A stretch of DNA of 35,679 bases from an uncultured Fibrobacterota bacterium (GCA_903876665.1 CAIRAY010000002.1:1-35679), one strand, 5' to 3'. Positions 24,570 to 34,328 are shown, numbered from the stretch's first letter. Notes: a model not told the origin generated them from the sequence alone. Numbers and translations are program-made.

Positions 24570-26207
24570 ATGAAGTTAGATCCGAAACTCAATGTCTGGT
24601 TTACTGGCTTTATGGCCACAGGCAAAAGCCGAGTGGGATCCATTGTGGCAGAGCGGCTGGGTCGGCATTTCGTTGACACGGACAGGCTGATCGAAGAGCG
24701 CGCGGGACGTTCTGTATCCGAAATCTTTACCCAGGACGGTGAAGCCGCATTCCGGGCCATCGAAAAAGAAACCATTTTCGAGCTTGCCCAACAGGAAGGC
24801 TTGGTCATTTCCCTGGGCGGAGGGTCCCTCACCATCGCCGAGGTTCCCCCGGTCATCCATCAGTCAGGCCTGCTGGTCTGTCTCTGGGCCAAGCCCGAAG
24901 TCCTTTCCGAGCGCATCGGACGCAAAAATACTCGCCCACTATTGGCAAATCTTGATCCAGATTCTCGCAAAACAAAAATCACAGAGCTTCTTGACGATCG
25001 TGAACGCTACTATGAATCCGCTGACTTTTCCATTGAGAGCACCGATCAGTACACCGTAGAGCATGTGGCAGAGCGAGTCCTGGCAGGCCTACGAGTGTGG
25101 TCCAGGCGTGCAGTCGAAGTGCGGACTTCCGGTGGAGACCGCTACCCAATCATCATCGGATCCAATTGGCTAAACGATTTTGATGCCCTTCTCGAAGGCC
25201 TCAAGCTTTCGCCCGGGCACGAATTTTTGGCCGTGACCGACACCAACGTCAAACAGCATCAAAACCATAATCTACAGAAGATCACTGGTTTCGCGGGCCA
25301 ATGTCCGACCTTTATTTTTCCTCCCGGCGAATCCCAAAAGAGCTTGAACATCCTGAATAGACTCTACACCTTTATGCTCCGTCGGGCCTTTGGGCGAAAG
25401 ACCTGCCTGTTGCAGTTTGGTGGCGGAGTTGTGGGCGACATGGCCGGATTTGGTGCAGCAACCTACCAGCGTGGCATTCCCTTTATCCAGATTCCCACCA
25501 CGCTTCTTTCCATGGTAGATAGTTCCGTGGGTGGCAAAGTCGCAGTCAACCACCCGGAAGGCAAAAATATGATCGGGGCCTTCTATCAACCCCGTGCCGT
25601 AGCGATCGACCTCTCCGTCCTTGAAACCCTGCCCCGGGAAGAATTTCTCTCCGGCCTAGGCGAGATTGTAAAATACGGCGTGATCTATGATTCCGAATTT
25701 TTCCGCTATCTCGAGTTGCATGTGGACGCCATTCTTGCACGCAACACTGAGGTTCTGGCCTATCTCGTCTGTCGCAGCTGCGAAATCAAAGCTGAGGTCG
25801 TAGGCCAGGACGAAAAAGAAACCGGAATCCGGGCCATTTTGAATTACGGACATACCTTTGGGCATGCCATCGAAAAACTGACCGATTACTCGCAATTTTC
25901 TCACGGACTGACCGTTGGTCTCGGAATGCGGGTCGCCGCTCGTCTGTCGGTACTCACCGGTCGTTGGACCCCTGCCGAAGAAACCCGCCAAAATTTCTTG
26001 CTCAATCGACTGGGGATTCCTAAGTATTTTGCAGTGGATCCCGCCGAGGCGTGGAAGGCCATGGCCGTCGACAAGAAGGTTGAAAAATCTAAGCGCGTTT
26101 ACATTTTGGCTACCCGAATTGGCGTTGTCGAAAAGGCTTCGGATGTGCCTGAATCCCTGGTCCATCAAGCCTGGGACACCCTTCGCCCCTCCGGAGGCGC
26201 ACATTGA
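24570..26207 (+). CDS. aroKB: Shikimate kinase / 3-dehydroquinate synthase fusion
   Basis: One 545-residue polypeptide carries two shikimate-pathway enzymes. Residues ~5-172 are shikimate kinase: Walker A GFMATGKS (13-20), Asp36 in VDTD for shikimate, FRAIE with Arg62, the GGG at 83-85 and the lid RPLL near 122. Residues ~183-540 are 3-dehydroquinate synthase: GGGVVGD (284-290) for NAD, IPTTLLSMVDSSVGGK, Glu365 in GLGEIVKYG, and His428 (NYGHTFGHA) and His445 (FSHG) as metal ligands. All key residues of both halves are present, so both should work. The enzymes catalyse steps 5 and 2 of the pathway and are not consecutive. A 51-bp gap separates it from the CorC-like gene; there is no strong ribosome site. 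Confidence 0.96.
   Translation: MKLDPKLNVWFTGFMATGKSRVGSIVAERLGRHFVDTDRLIEERAGRSVSEIFTQDGEAAFRAIEKETIFELAQQEGLVISLGGGSLTIAEVPPVIHQSGLLVCLWAKPEVLSERIGRKNTRPLLANLDPDSRKTKITELLDDRERYYESADFSIESTDQYTVEHVAERVLAGLRVWSRRAVEVRTSGGDRYPIIIGSNWLNDFDALLEGLKLSPGHEFLAVTDTNVKQHQNHNLQKITGFAGQCPTFIFPPGESQKSLNILNRLYTFMLRRAFGRKTCLLQFGGGVVGDMAGFGAATYQRGIPFIQIPTTLLSMVDSSVGGKVAVNHPEGKNMIGAFYQPRAVAIDLSVLETLPREEFLSGLGEIVKYGVIYDSEFFRYLELHVDAILARNTEVLAYLVCRSCEIKAEVVGQDEKETGIRAILNYGHTFGHAIEKLTDYSQFSHGLTVGLGMRVAARLSVLTGRWTPAEETRQNFLLNRLGIPKYFAVDPAEAWKAMAVDKKVEKSKRVYILATRIGVVEKASDVPESLVHQAWDTLRPSGGAH
26192..26206 (+). promoter_or_regulatory. Ribosome site defining a TTG start
   Basis: GGAGG at 26192-26196 sits seven bases before TTG at 26204-26206. 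The TTG overlaps the TGA stop of aroKB as TTGA. No ATG or GTG lies at the position where the Rossmann motif requires the protein to begin. Confidence 0.85.
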
Positions 26208-27166
26208 GCGTTCTGGTAACTGGTGGAACGGGTGCTCTAGGCTATCACCTGCTTTCCCTTCTTACCGCAGCCAAGGGTGAGCTGCATTCCTTCAGTGACG
26301 AATCCCCTTTTCCTTGGCAACGCTGGAACCACGTCCAATACCATACCGGCAATTTGCTCAACTTCAAGGAAGTCCTCGAAGTCCTGCGCAAAACCAAGCC
26401 CGCCGAGGTTTACCATTTAGCCTCCCAATCCAGCGTGGGAATGTCCTATCTCAAACCCTACGAAACCCTTTCCACAAATCTGTTGGGCACCCAAAACCTT
26501 CTGGAAGCCGTGCGCCAAATCGTCCCCAAATGCCGGGTGGTGCTTCTGAGTTCCGCAGAAGTATACGGCCGTGGCAGAGGCAATCTGACCACACTCCATA
26601 CCGAAACAGACACCCTCAATCCCTTGACTCCATACGCCACCTCCAAAGCGTGCATGGAGCTACTTGGAAGCCAGTTTCACAATGCCAACGGCCTTCATGT
26701 CACCACCGTGCGACCCTTCCATTTTACCGGCCCCAACCATTCCCGGCGTTTCGCGCTTCCGTCCATTGCCTATCAACTGATTCAAATCCGCCTCACCCGT
26801 GGCGAGCCCGTTATTTTCACCGGTAATTTAGATGTAACCCGGGATGTGGTCGATGTACGCGATCTGGCTCGTGCCCTGGTTGTGGTTATGAGCACCGCGC
26901 CCTCCGGTGAGACCTACAATATTTGCTCCGGACAGTGCCATACCTTCCGCGAAATGGCCGAGCAACTTATTGAGCGGAGCAAGCTCAATATCGAAATCCG
27001 CCTTGACCCCAACCTAGAGCGTCAAAACGACATTCCCCTGCTCCTGGGCTCCGGCGAAAAGCTGATGCAGCTTGGCTGGAAGCCCATCATCGCCATTGAC
27101 GACTCCATCGGCGACCTCTACAACGAAATGGAAGCCCGCATCAAACGCGAAGGATTGGTGGACTGA
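26204..27166 (+). CDS. GDP-6-deoxy-4-keto-mannose reductase-like epimerase/dehydratase
   Basis: The 320-residue extended short-chain dehydrogenase begins at a TTG codon. The Rossmann motif TGGTGALG is at residues 6-13, and the catalytic Tyr144-x3-Lys148 is in PYATSK with SSAEVYG (116-122) before it. EVYHLASQSSVGMSY, TNLLGTQNLLEAVR, RPFHFTGP and NLDVTRDVVDVRDLARAL are close to the Rmd family, which reduces GDP-4-keto-6-deoxy-D-mannose to GDP-D-rhamnose (or the talose epimer) for surface glycans. GDP-mannose 4,6-dehydratase itself is less likely because the protein is too short. No GDP-mannose dehydratase gene is in the window. Overlap with aroKB suggests co-expression without an obvious pathway link. 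Confidence 0.83.
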   Translation: MSVLVTGGTGALGYHLLSLLTAAKGELHSFSDESPFPWQRWNHVQYHTGNLLNFKEVLEVLRKTKPAEVYHLASQSSVGMSYLKPYETLSTNLLGTQNLLEAVRQIVPKCRVVLLSSAEVYGRGRGNLTTLHTETDTLNPLTPYATSKACMELLGSQFHNANGLHVTTVRPFHFTGPNHSRRFALPSIAYQLIQIRLTRGEPVIFTGNLDVTRDVVDVRDLARALVVVMSTAPSGETYNICSGQCHTFREMAEQLIERSKLNIEIRLDPNLERQNDIPLLLGSGEKLMQLGWKPIIAIDDSIGDLYNEMEARIKREGLVD

Positions 27167-27196
27167 GGGATAAAACGCCTCTCTGCGCGGGACTTC

Positions 27197-27419
27197 AGTG
27201 GAAAGTGGAAAACGGAAAGTTTCGACGAAACTTTGCAAGAGGAAGTACCACCCGCAATTTTCCACTCTCCACTAACCAAGCTCTCCCGCAACCCGGGCTG
27301 TTCACTTTCCACTTGTATTCCAGTCCCGCAATTTTCCACTTAATAGAATCCGCACAGGCTATGCCTGTTTGCGGAGCCTTATACACTTTGTGTATTAACA
27401 CTTTAGAATTTTCCGCTTG
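27197..27419. repeat. Dispersed non-coding mosaic repeat, copy B (TTTCCACT words)
   Basis: This fills most of the 338-bp gap before the suf operon. It holds the same blocks as 14478-14616: 27249-27274, 27296-27313 and, inverted relative to copy A, 27401-27419. A further partial block at 27325-27340 repeats CCCGCAATTTTCCACT. A near-perfect palindrome, AAAGTTTCG-A-CGAAACTTT, sits at 27216-27234. The remaining 27420-27504 is pyrimidine-rich with TTTCACC/TTTCAAC words. No gene or clear promoter was found in 27167-27504. Confidence 0.7.
27350..27395. repeat. Pair of hairpins inside repeat B
   Basis: At 27350-27374 CCGCA-CAGGC pairs with GCCTG-TT-TGCGG around TAT. At 27381-27395 ATACAC pairs with GTGTAT around TTT. 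The same layout, an AGGC/GCCT hairpin next to an ACAC/GTGT hairpin, recurs near 35385-35580. No T tract follows, so a simple terminator is unlikely. Confidence 0.6.
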
Positions 27420-27504
27420 TATTCGCCCCATCCCCCCCGTCCCCCATCTTTCACCTCTCACCTTTCAACTTTCACCTTGTGTCCTTCCCCGGTCCACATA
27501 GTCC

Positions 27505-28293
27505 ATGGCATTTGTTAAGTTTTCGCCTATGGAACCATACTCCGAAAAGTTGCAACAGCTCGCCAAGTCGCCCAAACAAAGAGGCGCCATTTTCCAGATG
27601 GAAGCCGATGACAAGGGCCTCGCCCTAGTTGAATCCAAAGTTCAATCCCTAAAAATATATGTGCTGGTCGACCCCGACAGCGACAAGGTCATGGAAGCCC
27701 GCTTTTTCACCTATGGTGGCCCCGTATTTACCGCGCTTGCCGAAGTGTTTTGCACCAGGGTACACGGGACAGTCATTGACACATTCACCCTGATCAATCC
27801 GGAATCCCTGGAAATGGAACTGCGGGACGCACCCGACAAGCCGTCCATGCCCCTCGATACCCCTGAAATTGAAGCCGTCCGCGTTTTGATTCGCGAACTC
27901 ATTCGGGGTTATCCGGACAAGAAAAAGGTTGCCCTGGGTGCCCGCGAGGCCCGCAACGCCTCCCATTACAGACAACACACAGCCGAGGGCCGCAGCGAAG
28001 CCGACTTGGAATGGTTTGCAATTGGCGAAGTGGAGCAAATCCGTCGCATTGAAACCTGTCTCGACGAAAAGGTCCGCCAGGCCCTGCACCTTGATGGCGG
28101 AGGTATGGAGGTCCTAGGCCTACAGAATGGAACCCGCCTCACCATCCGCTACTCCGGAGCCTGCAACGGTTGTGGCGCATCCAGTGGTGGCACTCTAATC
28201 TTCATTGAAAACCAATTGCGGGAGTGCGTGTACTACAATATCAGCGTAGAACCCGAAGCCCCCTCCTGGGCCACAACCCCGGATTCACCATGA
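27505..28293 (+). CDS. NifU-like Fe-S scaffold or carrier protein, degenerate IscU half
   Basis: The 262-residue protein has two parts. Residues ~12-115 resemble an IscU/NifU N-terminal domain in layout ([23 protein letters not shown]), but the FGCGSA cysteine that binds the nascent cluster is replaced by YGGP; only Cys83 lies nearby. Residues ~183-250 are a NifU C-terminal domain with [11 protein letters not shown] and the C-x2-C pair Cys220/Cys223 in [12 protein letters not shown]. The likely role is receiving or passing clusters through the C-terminal dithiol, with the N-terminal part perhaps structural or SufB-binding. It is the first gene of the suf operon and overlaps sufB (ATGA). ATG 27529 is a possible alternative start; neither start has a good ribosome site. 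Confidence 0.82.
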   Translation: MAFVKFSPMEPYSEKLQQLAKSPKQRGAIFQMEADDKGLALVESKVQSLKIYVLVDPDSDKVMEARFFTYGGPVFTALAEVFCTRVHGTVIDTFTLINPESLEMELRDAPDKPSMPLDTPEIEAVRVLIRELIRGYPDKKKVALGAREARNASHYRQHTAEGRSEADLEWFAIGEVEQIRRIETCLDEKVRQALHLDGGGMEVLGLQNGTRLTIRYSGACNGCGASSGGTLIFIENQLRECVYYNISVEPEAPSWATTPDSP

Positions 28294-29723
28294 GTGATGT
28301 CCTAGATCCACAAAGCACATACAAGTACGGATTCGTCACCGACATCGAAAACGATGCCTTCGAAAAGGGATTGAATGAGGATGTCATTCGCCGTGCATCC
28401 AAACTACGCAACGAACCTGAATTCCTTTTGAACTTCCGCCTCAAGGCCTACGAAAAGTTGCTCACCATGGAGCAACCGGATTGGGCCTACTTGAAGCTTG
28501 AACCCGTCGATTTGCAAAACATCGTTTACTACTCCGCACCCAAAATGAAAAAGAAGTACGAGTCCATTGACGATGTGGATCCTGAGCTTTTGGAGACCTT
28601 CGAAAAACTGGGCATCCCCCTGCAGGAGCAAAAGCGCTTGGCCAACGTTGCGGTGGACGCCGTCTTCGATTCCGTTTCCATCTATACGAGCCATAAAAAA
28701 AAGCTCATGGAAATTGGGATCATCTTCTGTTCCTTCAGCGAAGCGGTGCTTGAGTACCCCGAGCTGATCGAAAAATACCTGGGAAGCGTTGTTCCTGCAG
28801 GCGACAACTATTTTGCGGCCCTCAACAGCGCCGTTTTTTCGGATGGAAGCTTTGTATACATTCCACCGGGCATCAAGAGCCCCATGGATCTTTCTACCTA
28901 CTTCCGCATCAACAACAAAGAATCTGGCCAGTTTGAACGCACCATGATCATTGCGGATGTGGGCGCCTCGGTCAGTTACCTCGAGGGATGCACCGCTCCG
29001 GAATTTTCAACCAACCAATTGCACTCCGCAATCGTGGAGTTGGTGGCATTGGACAACGCGAGCATCAAATACAGCACCGTCCAGAACTGGTACGGAGGCG
29101 ATCGAATTACCGGCAAAGGGGGCGTCTATAACTTCGTCACCAAGCGCGCCCGCTGCCAGGGCAAAAAATCCCATGTCTCCTGGACCCAGGTAGAAACAGG
29201 CTCCGCCATCACCTGGAAATACCCCTCCTGCATATTGCAAGGCGATGACAGCGTGGGTGAATTCTATTCGGTGGCCCTCACCAACGGACACATGCAAGCC
29301 GACACTGGGACAAAAATGGTCCACATTGGCAAGAATACCCGCTCGACCATCATCGCCAAAGGCATCAGCGCAGACGAATCCTCCAGCGCCTATCGTGGCA
29401 TGGTGGACATCCGTTCCGGAGCCGAAGGCGCACGCAATTTTACCCAGTGCGACTCCATGCTCATCGGAAACCGCTGTGGCGCGCACACCTTCCCCTATAT
29501 CACGGTTTCCAATCCCACCGCCAAAACCGAACACGAAGCCACCACTTCACGCATCAGCGAAGACCAGCTGTTTTATATGCAGCAACGCGGAATCCCCCGG
29601 GAAGAAGCCGTTGCCGCAGTCGTCGGTGGATTCTGCAAAGATGTTTTTCGGGAACTGCCGGGCGAATTTGCAGCCGAAGCCCGCCAGCTCCTTGCACTCA
29701 AACTTGAACACAGCGTAGGCTAG
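28290..29723 (+). CDS. sufB: Fe-S cluster assembly scaffold SufB
   Basis: SufB is the main scaffold subunit of the SufBCD complex, on which [4Fe-4S] clusters are built in the cytoplasm. The 477 residues match the family. The C-terminal core holds [20 protein letters not shown], in which the second Cys corresponds to the essential Cys405 of E. coli SufB, followed by [16 protein letters not shown]-like beta-helix repeats ([27 protein letters not shown]) precede it. ATG 28290 is chosen over a longer upstream frame because MSDVLDP is the family-type beginning and the ATG overlaps the upstream stop. The gene is followed by sufC after 10 bp. Confidence 0.97.
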   Translation: MSDVLDPQSTYKYGFVTDIENDAFEKGLNEDVIRRASKLRNEPEFLLNFRLKAYEKLLTMEQPDWAYLKLEPVDLQNIVYYSAPKMKKKYESIDDVDPELLETFEKLGIPLQEQKRLANVAVDAVFDSVSIYTSHKKKLMEIGIIFCSFSEAVLEYPELIEKYLGSVVPAGDNYFAALNSAVFSDGSFVYIPPGIKSPMDLSTYFRINNKESGQFERTMIIADVGASVSYLEGCTAPEFSTNQLHSAIVELVALDNASIKYSTVQNWYGGDRITGKGGVYNFVTKRARCQGKKSHVSWTQVETGSAITWKYPSCILQGDDSVGEFYSVALTNGHMQADTGTKMVHIGKNTRSTIIAKGISADESSSAYRGMVDIRSGAEGARNFTQCDSMLIGNRCGAHTFPYITVSNPTAKTEHEATTSRISEDQLFYMQQRGIPREEAVAAVVGGFCKDVFRELPGEFAAEARQLLALKLEHSVG

Positions 29724-29733
29724 GATTTTCCAA

Positions 29734-30474
<741 letters not shown>

Positions 30475-30478
30475 CTTT

Positions 30479-31606
30479 ATGGCACTGAAGCTTGAAACCA
30501 TTAAAGCGGAACTCGACGCGGTTCTCCTCAAGGCAGATCCCAGCTGGGCTCCAGTCCGCCAGGCCTATTGGAACCGCCTACAGGAAGTGGGCCTCCCCAA
30601 GGCCCGGGGCGAAGCCTACACTTGGGTGCCACTCGCTTTGCTGCAAAATGTCAATTATGCAGATCAAGCATCCCAGATGGCCATCCCCGCAATCCCCAAA
30701 TCCATGGTGCAGGACTGGACCGCCCTGGCCCAAGGCGAGACGGACTTTTCCGCGCTTCTCCCGGCCCTGCTCAGTACCTCACCCATCATTCTTGATGTTC
30801 CGTTCCTTCCCGACTGGCAGGATATCCATTTTGGGGCGAGCAACGTATATACACACAACATTATTAATATTCCTGCCGATGCCAAAGTGCGCTTGCATTG
30901 GGCAAGTTCGGCGCCCAACAATGGATTTTCCAGCGAGCGCCTCGATCTGGTTGTGGCCGAAGGGGCCCAGGTCGAAGTCTATGAGCAAAGCGACGAAAAT
31001 TTGGACCAGGTTTCCTTGCGCCACACCCGCATTCAAATTGGCTCCAAAGCCACAGTCAGCTGGCTCGGCCTGGATTGTGGCCTAAAGCTGAACCGAAGCA
31101 CCATCGACGCTCATTTGGCTGGAGCCCAGGCATCCATTCAGTTCCGGGCCTTGTCCCTCCTGGACTCGACCGCAAGTTCCCATCGTCGTCTCCAGGTATT
31201 TCACGAGGCCCCGGATTGCAGCTCCGATCAATTCGTCCGTCACATGTTACTGGGCTCCTCCCAGGCCAGTTGCGCTTCCCAGGTGGAAATCAAAAAAAAC
31301 ATTACGGGCTCCAAGGCGCACCAGCTGATCAACTCCCTCCTGCTTTCCCGCGAAGCCAAGGCCAGCGCAAAACCAACTTTGCTTATCCATAATGATGAAG
31401 TGGTGGCTTCCCACGGAACCACCTGTGGCGACCTAGACACAACCCAGCTCTTCTATCTACAGTCCCGAGGCTTGTCCGCACCAGTCGCCCGTCGGGTTTT
31501 GGTGTCCGCTTTTGTGCAATCCCTTTTCGACGCCCAGGCCAGCACCCAAGCCTCCAAAGCAATTGCAGTAAAGGCCATGGCAACCTTGGCCCGGAGATTC
31601 CAATGA
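30479..31606 (+). CDS. sufD: Fe-S assembly protein SufD
   Basis: SufD pairs with SufB in the SufBC2D scaffold and aids iron acquisition. The 375 residues are divergent in the N-terminal half but have the SufB/SufD core: a beta-helix stretch, then SSHRRLQVFHEAPDCSSDQ, and the C-terminal HGTTCGDLDTTQLFYLQSRG, whose His corresponds to the conserved His360 of E. coli SufD. The start at 30479 lies four bases after sufC; the longer upstream frame runs through sufC and was rejected. It overlaps sufS (ATGA). Confidence 0.92.
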   Translation: MALKLETIKAELDAVLLKADPSWAPVRQAYWNRLQEVGLPKARGEAYTWVPLALLQNVNYADQASQMAIPAIPKSMVQDWTALAQGETDFSALLPALLSTSPIILDVPFLPDWQDIHFGASNVYTHNIINIPADAKVRLHWASSAPNNGFSSERLDLVVAEGAQVEVYEQSDENLDQVSLRHTRIQIGSKATVSWLGLDCGLKLNRSTIDAHLAGAQASIQFRALSLLDSTASSHRRLQVFHEAPDCSSDQFVRHMLLGSSQASCASQVEIKKNITGSKAHQLINSLLLSREAKASAKPTLLIHNDEVVASHGTTCGDLDTTQLFYLQSRGLSAPVARRVLVSAFVQSLFDAQASTQASKAIAVKAMATLARRFQ

Positions 31607-32838
31607 CCCTGCAAGTGCGGTCCCAATTCCCAGTACTCAGCCAAACCGGCTCCGAAAAGTCCCTCGCCTATTTGGATTCAACGGCAACTACGCAGAAACC
31701 TTTATGCGTAATCGACTGCATGGATCAATTTTATCGCGAACATTATAGCTCGGTAAAGCGCGGGGTTTATCGCCTTTCCGAACGCACGAGCCAAAGCTAC
31801 GAAGCCACACGCACCAAGCTAAAAAGCTTTTTCAATGCTGCATCCGAATCCGAGATCGTCTTCACCCGGGGCACTACTGAAAGCATCAATCTGGTGGCTT
31901 GGTCCTGGGGGCGTGCCCACCTCAAGGCCGGCGACGAGATTCTCATTTCGGCCTTGGAACACCATGCTAACATCGTTCCTTGGCAATTGATTGCGGAGCA
32001 TACCGGTGCTTGCATCAAAGTGCTTCCCTGCGATGACAACGCCAATTTGTGTCTCGATCTTCTTCCAAGCCTCCTGAGCGATCGCACCAAATTGGTAGCG
32101 GTCACCCACATTTCCAATGCCATTGGCACCATCAACCCCATTGCCGAAATCATCCAGATCGTCCGCACCCATTCCCAGGCGCTCGTGCTGGTGGATGGCG
32201 CCCAAAGTGCGGCCCATACCCCAGTGGATGTGCAGGCGCTGGATTGCGACTTTTTTGTTTGTTCCGCCCACAAAATGTACGGACCCACCGGGGTTGGAAT
32301 GTTGTACGCAAAATATTCCATCCTTGAATCCATGCCTCCCTGGCAGGGCGGTGGCGACATGATCGACCGCGTCACATTTGAACGCACGACCTATGCCCCC
32401 CCACCCGCTCGCTTCGAGGCGGGAACCCCGCCGATTGCCGAAGTCATTGGCTTTGGCGCCGCCATCGATTGGCTCAATCAGACCGGCCTGGCGCAAATTC
32501 ATGCTCACGAAAACGAAATGCTCGAATACGCGCTCAATTCCTTGGGCCAAATCCCCGGTCTTCGCGTAATCGGAAACCCAACCCAAAGGGCATCTCTCAT
32601 CAGCTTTGTCCTAGCCGACCCCCTAGATCCGCAAACGGTCATCCATGCCTACGACATCGCCCTAATCCTTGACGAAGAGGGCATCGCAGTCCGCTCCGGG
32701 CATCATTGCGCCCAGCCCGTCATGGATCGTTTTGGAGTCGCAGCCACCGTGCGCGCAAGCTTTGGCGCCTACACCGAAGCATGGGAAATCGACCGCCTCG
32801 CCACCGCCTTGCGCCGGGTCCTCAAAATTTTCGGATAA
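31603..32838 (+). CDS. sufS: Cysteine desulfurase, group II (SufS)
   Basis: This PLP enzyme takes sulfur from L-cysteine as a persulfide and feeds it to SufBCD. The 411 residues contain His121 (LEHHAN), Asp198 (VDGAQ), the PLP lysine Lys224 in SAHKMYGPTG and the catalytic Cys369 in RSGHHCAQP. The RSGHHCAQ form and the length place it with SufS/CsdA rather than IscS/NifS. No SufE or SufU partner is encoded here; the NifU-like protein at the head of the operon is the only candidate acceptor in the window. Last gene of the operon. Confidence 0.97.
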   Translation: MTLQVRSQFPVLSQTGSEKSLAYLDSTATTQKPLCVIDCMDQFYREHYSSVKRGVYRLSERTSQSYEATRTKLKSFFNAASESEIVFTRGTTESINLVAWSWGRAHLKAGDEILISALEHHANIVPWQLIAEHTGACIKVLPCDDNANLCLDLLPSLLSDRTKLVAVTHISNAIGTINPIAEIIQIVRTHSQALVLVDGAQSAAHTPVDVQALDCDFFVCSAHKMYGPTGVGMLYAKYSILESMPPWQGGGDMIDRVTFERTTYAPPPARFEAGTPPIAEVIGFGAAIDWLNQTGLAQIHAHENEMLEYALNSLGQIPGLRVIGNPTQRASLISFVLADPLDPQTVIHAYDIALILDEEGIAVRSGHHCAQPVMDRFGVAATVRASFGAYTEAWEIDRLATALRRVLKIFG

Positions 32839-32855
32839 GGGAGGCCTCTCCTCCC
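32839..32855. terminator. Hairpin directly after sufS, terminator-like
   Basis: GGGAGG pairs with CCTCCC around CCTCT, starting at the base after the sufS stop. No T tract follows, so it is either a weak or factor-assisted terminator or an mRNA 3' stabiliser. Confidence 0.4.
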
Positions 32856-32862
32856 GGCCTAT

Positions 32863-32904
32863 CGCACGCTTCTGTCACCCCCGCGCACGCTTCTGTCACC
32901 CCCG
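32863..32904. repeat. Perfect 21-bp tandem repeat (two units)
   Basis: The unit beginning CGCACGCTTCTGTCACCCCC occurs at 32863-32883 and 32884-32904 without mismatch, in the gap between two convergent genes. Confidence 0.9.
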
Positions 32905-32917
32905 CCCAGACGGGGGT
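32898..32917. terminator. GC-rich hairpin between convergent genes
   Basis: ACCCCCG (32898-32904) pairs with CGGGGGT (32911-32917) around CCCAGA. It lies between the sufS stop and the stop of the convergent barrel gene and could serve both. The missing T tract keeps this tentative. Confidence 0.4.
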
Positions 32918-32927
32918 CTAGGCACAC

Positions 32928-34283
32928 CTAGTCCTTCGAGCCGAACTTGAACAGCACCGAAATGGCCATGCCCGTAAAGCCCAGATTCATGGTGGAAACT
33001 TGCGAAACCGACCCCACATTTAGCTCGTTTAAAGGCTTCTCTGCTTGTCCGGGGAGCTGAACAGTGAAATTACTGACGGAGGTTGATACTCCAAAGGATT
33101 CAATACTAATCGCGAGCCGATCCCATCCCTGATAGCGAACTCCCAACCCGCCTTGGCTTGAGCTGCCCCAGCCATGGAAAGTCGTGGTTTTTTTACCCCC
33201 CAGAGCCGTACTCACATTTAGGTTTCCTGTATAGTAGCAACCCCCAAAGTCCCCGTGCACATACCACCAAAAATTCTTACCAAAGCCAAAATATAACCCG
33301 AAGAGAGCTTGCTGCTGAGTCTGTGCGTATTGAACGTCATTCAACGCTATGTTGGATCCAATTTGAAAACTGGTATCCGTTCCGCTGACTTGCCGGGAAG
33401 AATATGTGGAAGTCCCCAAAGTGATGGCTCCCCGGAACCAGGATTTAAAGGGAATTTCAACCTGAAACCAAGCTCCGTACCCCGTGATGGCGTTCGAAGG
33501 ACGATAGAACACCTGGCCAGGTAATGAGGGCAAGGAGCTGTCCGAGTTCCCAAATAGTCCTCCCGTAGCAGGCCCACCGCTAATCCCCCCTCCCACCGCA
33601 TAATAAAGCCAAGGCTTGACTTCGACAGGAGAAAGCGGCTTGGGAGCCTCCACAACAGCAGGCTGGGCTTGGGGCTCCGGGTTTCCTCGCAGGGAATTCA
33701 TGGTAAGATCCGTAATCTGGGCCACCAGACTCCCTGCCGTTTGCCCTAGTGTAGGTGAAGGGGACCCGGAAGGAGGAGGCAGGGATTCAGGGGCCTTGGA
33801 TAGGCCTGCAAGTTTTTGACTCACGGTGCTCATGACGGGAAGAAGCTTTTCGAGTCTGCACGCGCATTCTTCCGAAACCATTTTTTCGATTTGACCTGTC
33901 TGCAAATCAATGATGCGAGCGCTAACCAGGTAGGTGTCACCCAATTTGCCGATAGTGCCGGCAATCATTTTATCTACACCGAGCAGCTGTCCCATTTGCA
34001 CGATGCATTCCTGGGAAGTGCAGGCACCGGACTGCTGGAACCCCTGCTCCCGCAAAATGGCATCCATCTGCCCACGCTCCATCACCCGAAATTTCCCAGA
34101 GGAAAGGAGCTCACCGCGGAACTTCTCGGAAAGAACCTGGTTCTCGGTAGGCACAAGAACCCCGCTTTCAAAATCGAGAACAGCTATCCCTAATTTTTCC
34201 GGAGTGCTGCTGAGATTCTGGGCAAAGGAGGCCGAGAACATGAGGAAGAAGAGGACGATTGCCCGGGAGATTCCAATTTTCAT
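32928..34283 (-). CDS. Outer-membrane protein with CsgG-like N-terminal module
   Basis: This 451-residue exported protein has a signal peptide cleaved near SFA-Q (21/22). Residues ~30-160 form a CsgG/LpoB/FlgO-like module: LGIAVLDFESGVLVPTENQ, RGELLSSGKFRVMERGQMD, C-x4-C (Cys88, Cys93) with SQECIVQMGQLLGVD, then YLVSARIIDLQTGQ. A proline- and serine-rich linker (~160-245) follows. The rest (~250-451) is glycine- and aromatic-rich alternating sequence ending ISVLFKFGSKD, as in small beta-barrels. Function unknown. The first ATG of a longer frame (34364) was rejected because MKIGISRAIVLFF at 34283 starts the signal peptide. No ribosome site is seen. TTGCAG-17-TACGAT just upstream would give an almost leaderless mRNA. 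Confidence 0.78.
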   Translation of the reverse strand: MKIGISRAIVLFFLMFSASFAQNLSSTPEKLGIAVLDFESGVLVPTENQVLSEKFRGELLSSGKFRVMERGQMDAILREQGFQQSGACTSQECIVQMGQLLGVDKMIAGTIGKLGDTYLVSARIIDLQTGQIEKMVSEECACRLEKLLPVMSTVSQKLAGLSKAPESLPPPSGSPSPTLGQTAGSLVAQITDLTMNSLRGNPEPQAQPAVVEAPKPLSPVEVKPWLYYAVGGGISGGPATGGLFGNSDSSLPSLPGQVFYRPSNAITGYGAWFQVEIPFKSWFRGAITLGTSTYSSRQVSGTDTSFQIGSNIALNDVQYAQTQQQALFGLYFGFGKNFWWYVHGDFGGCYYTGNLNVSTALGGKKTTTFHGWGSSSQGGLGVRYQGWDRLAISIESFGVSTSVSNFTVQLPGQAEKPLNELNVGSVSQVSTMNLGFTGMAISVLFKFGSKD

Positions 34284-34328
34284 AAGACTAATCGTAGTCA
34301 AAAGCTCGCGCGTCTGCAAGAGCCTAGC

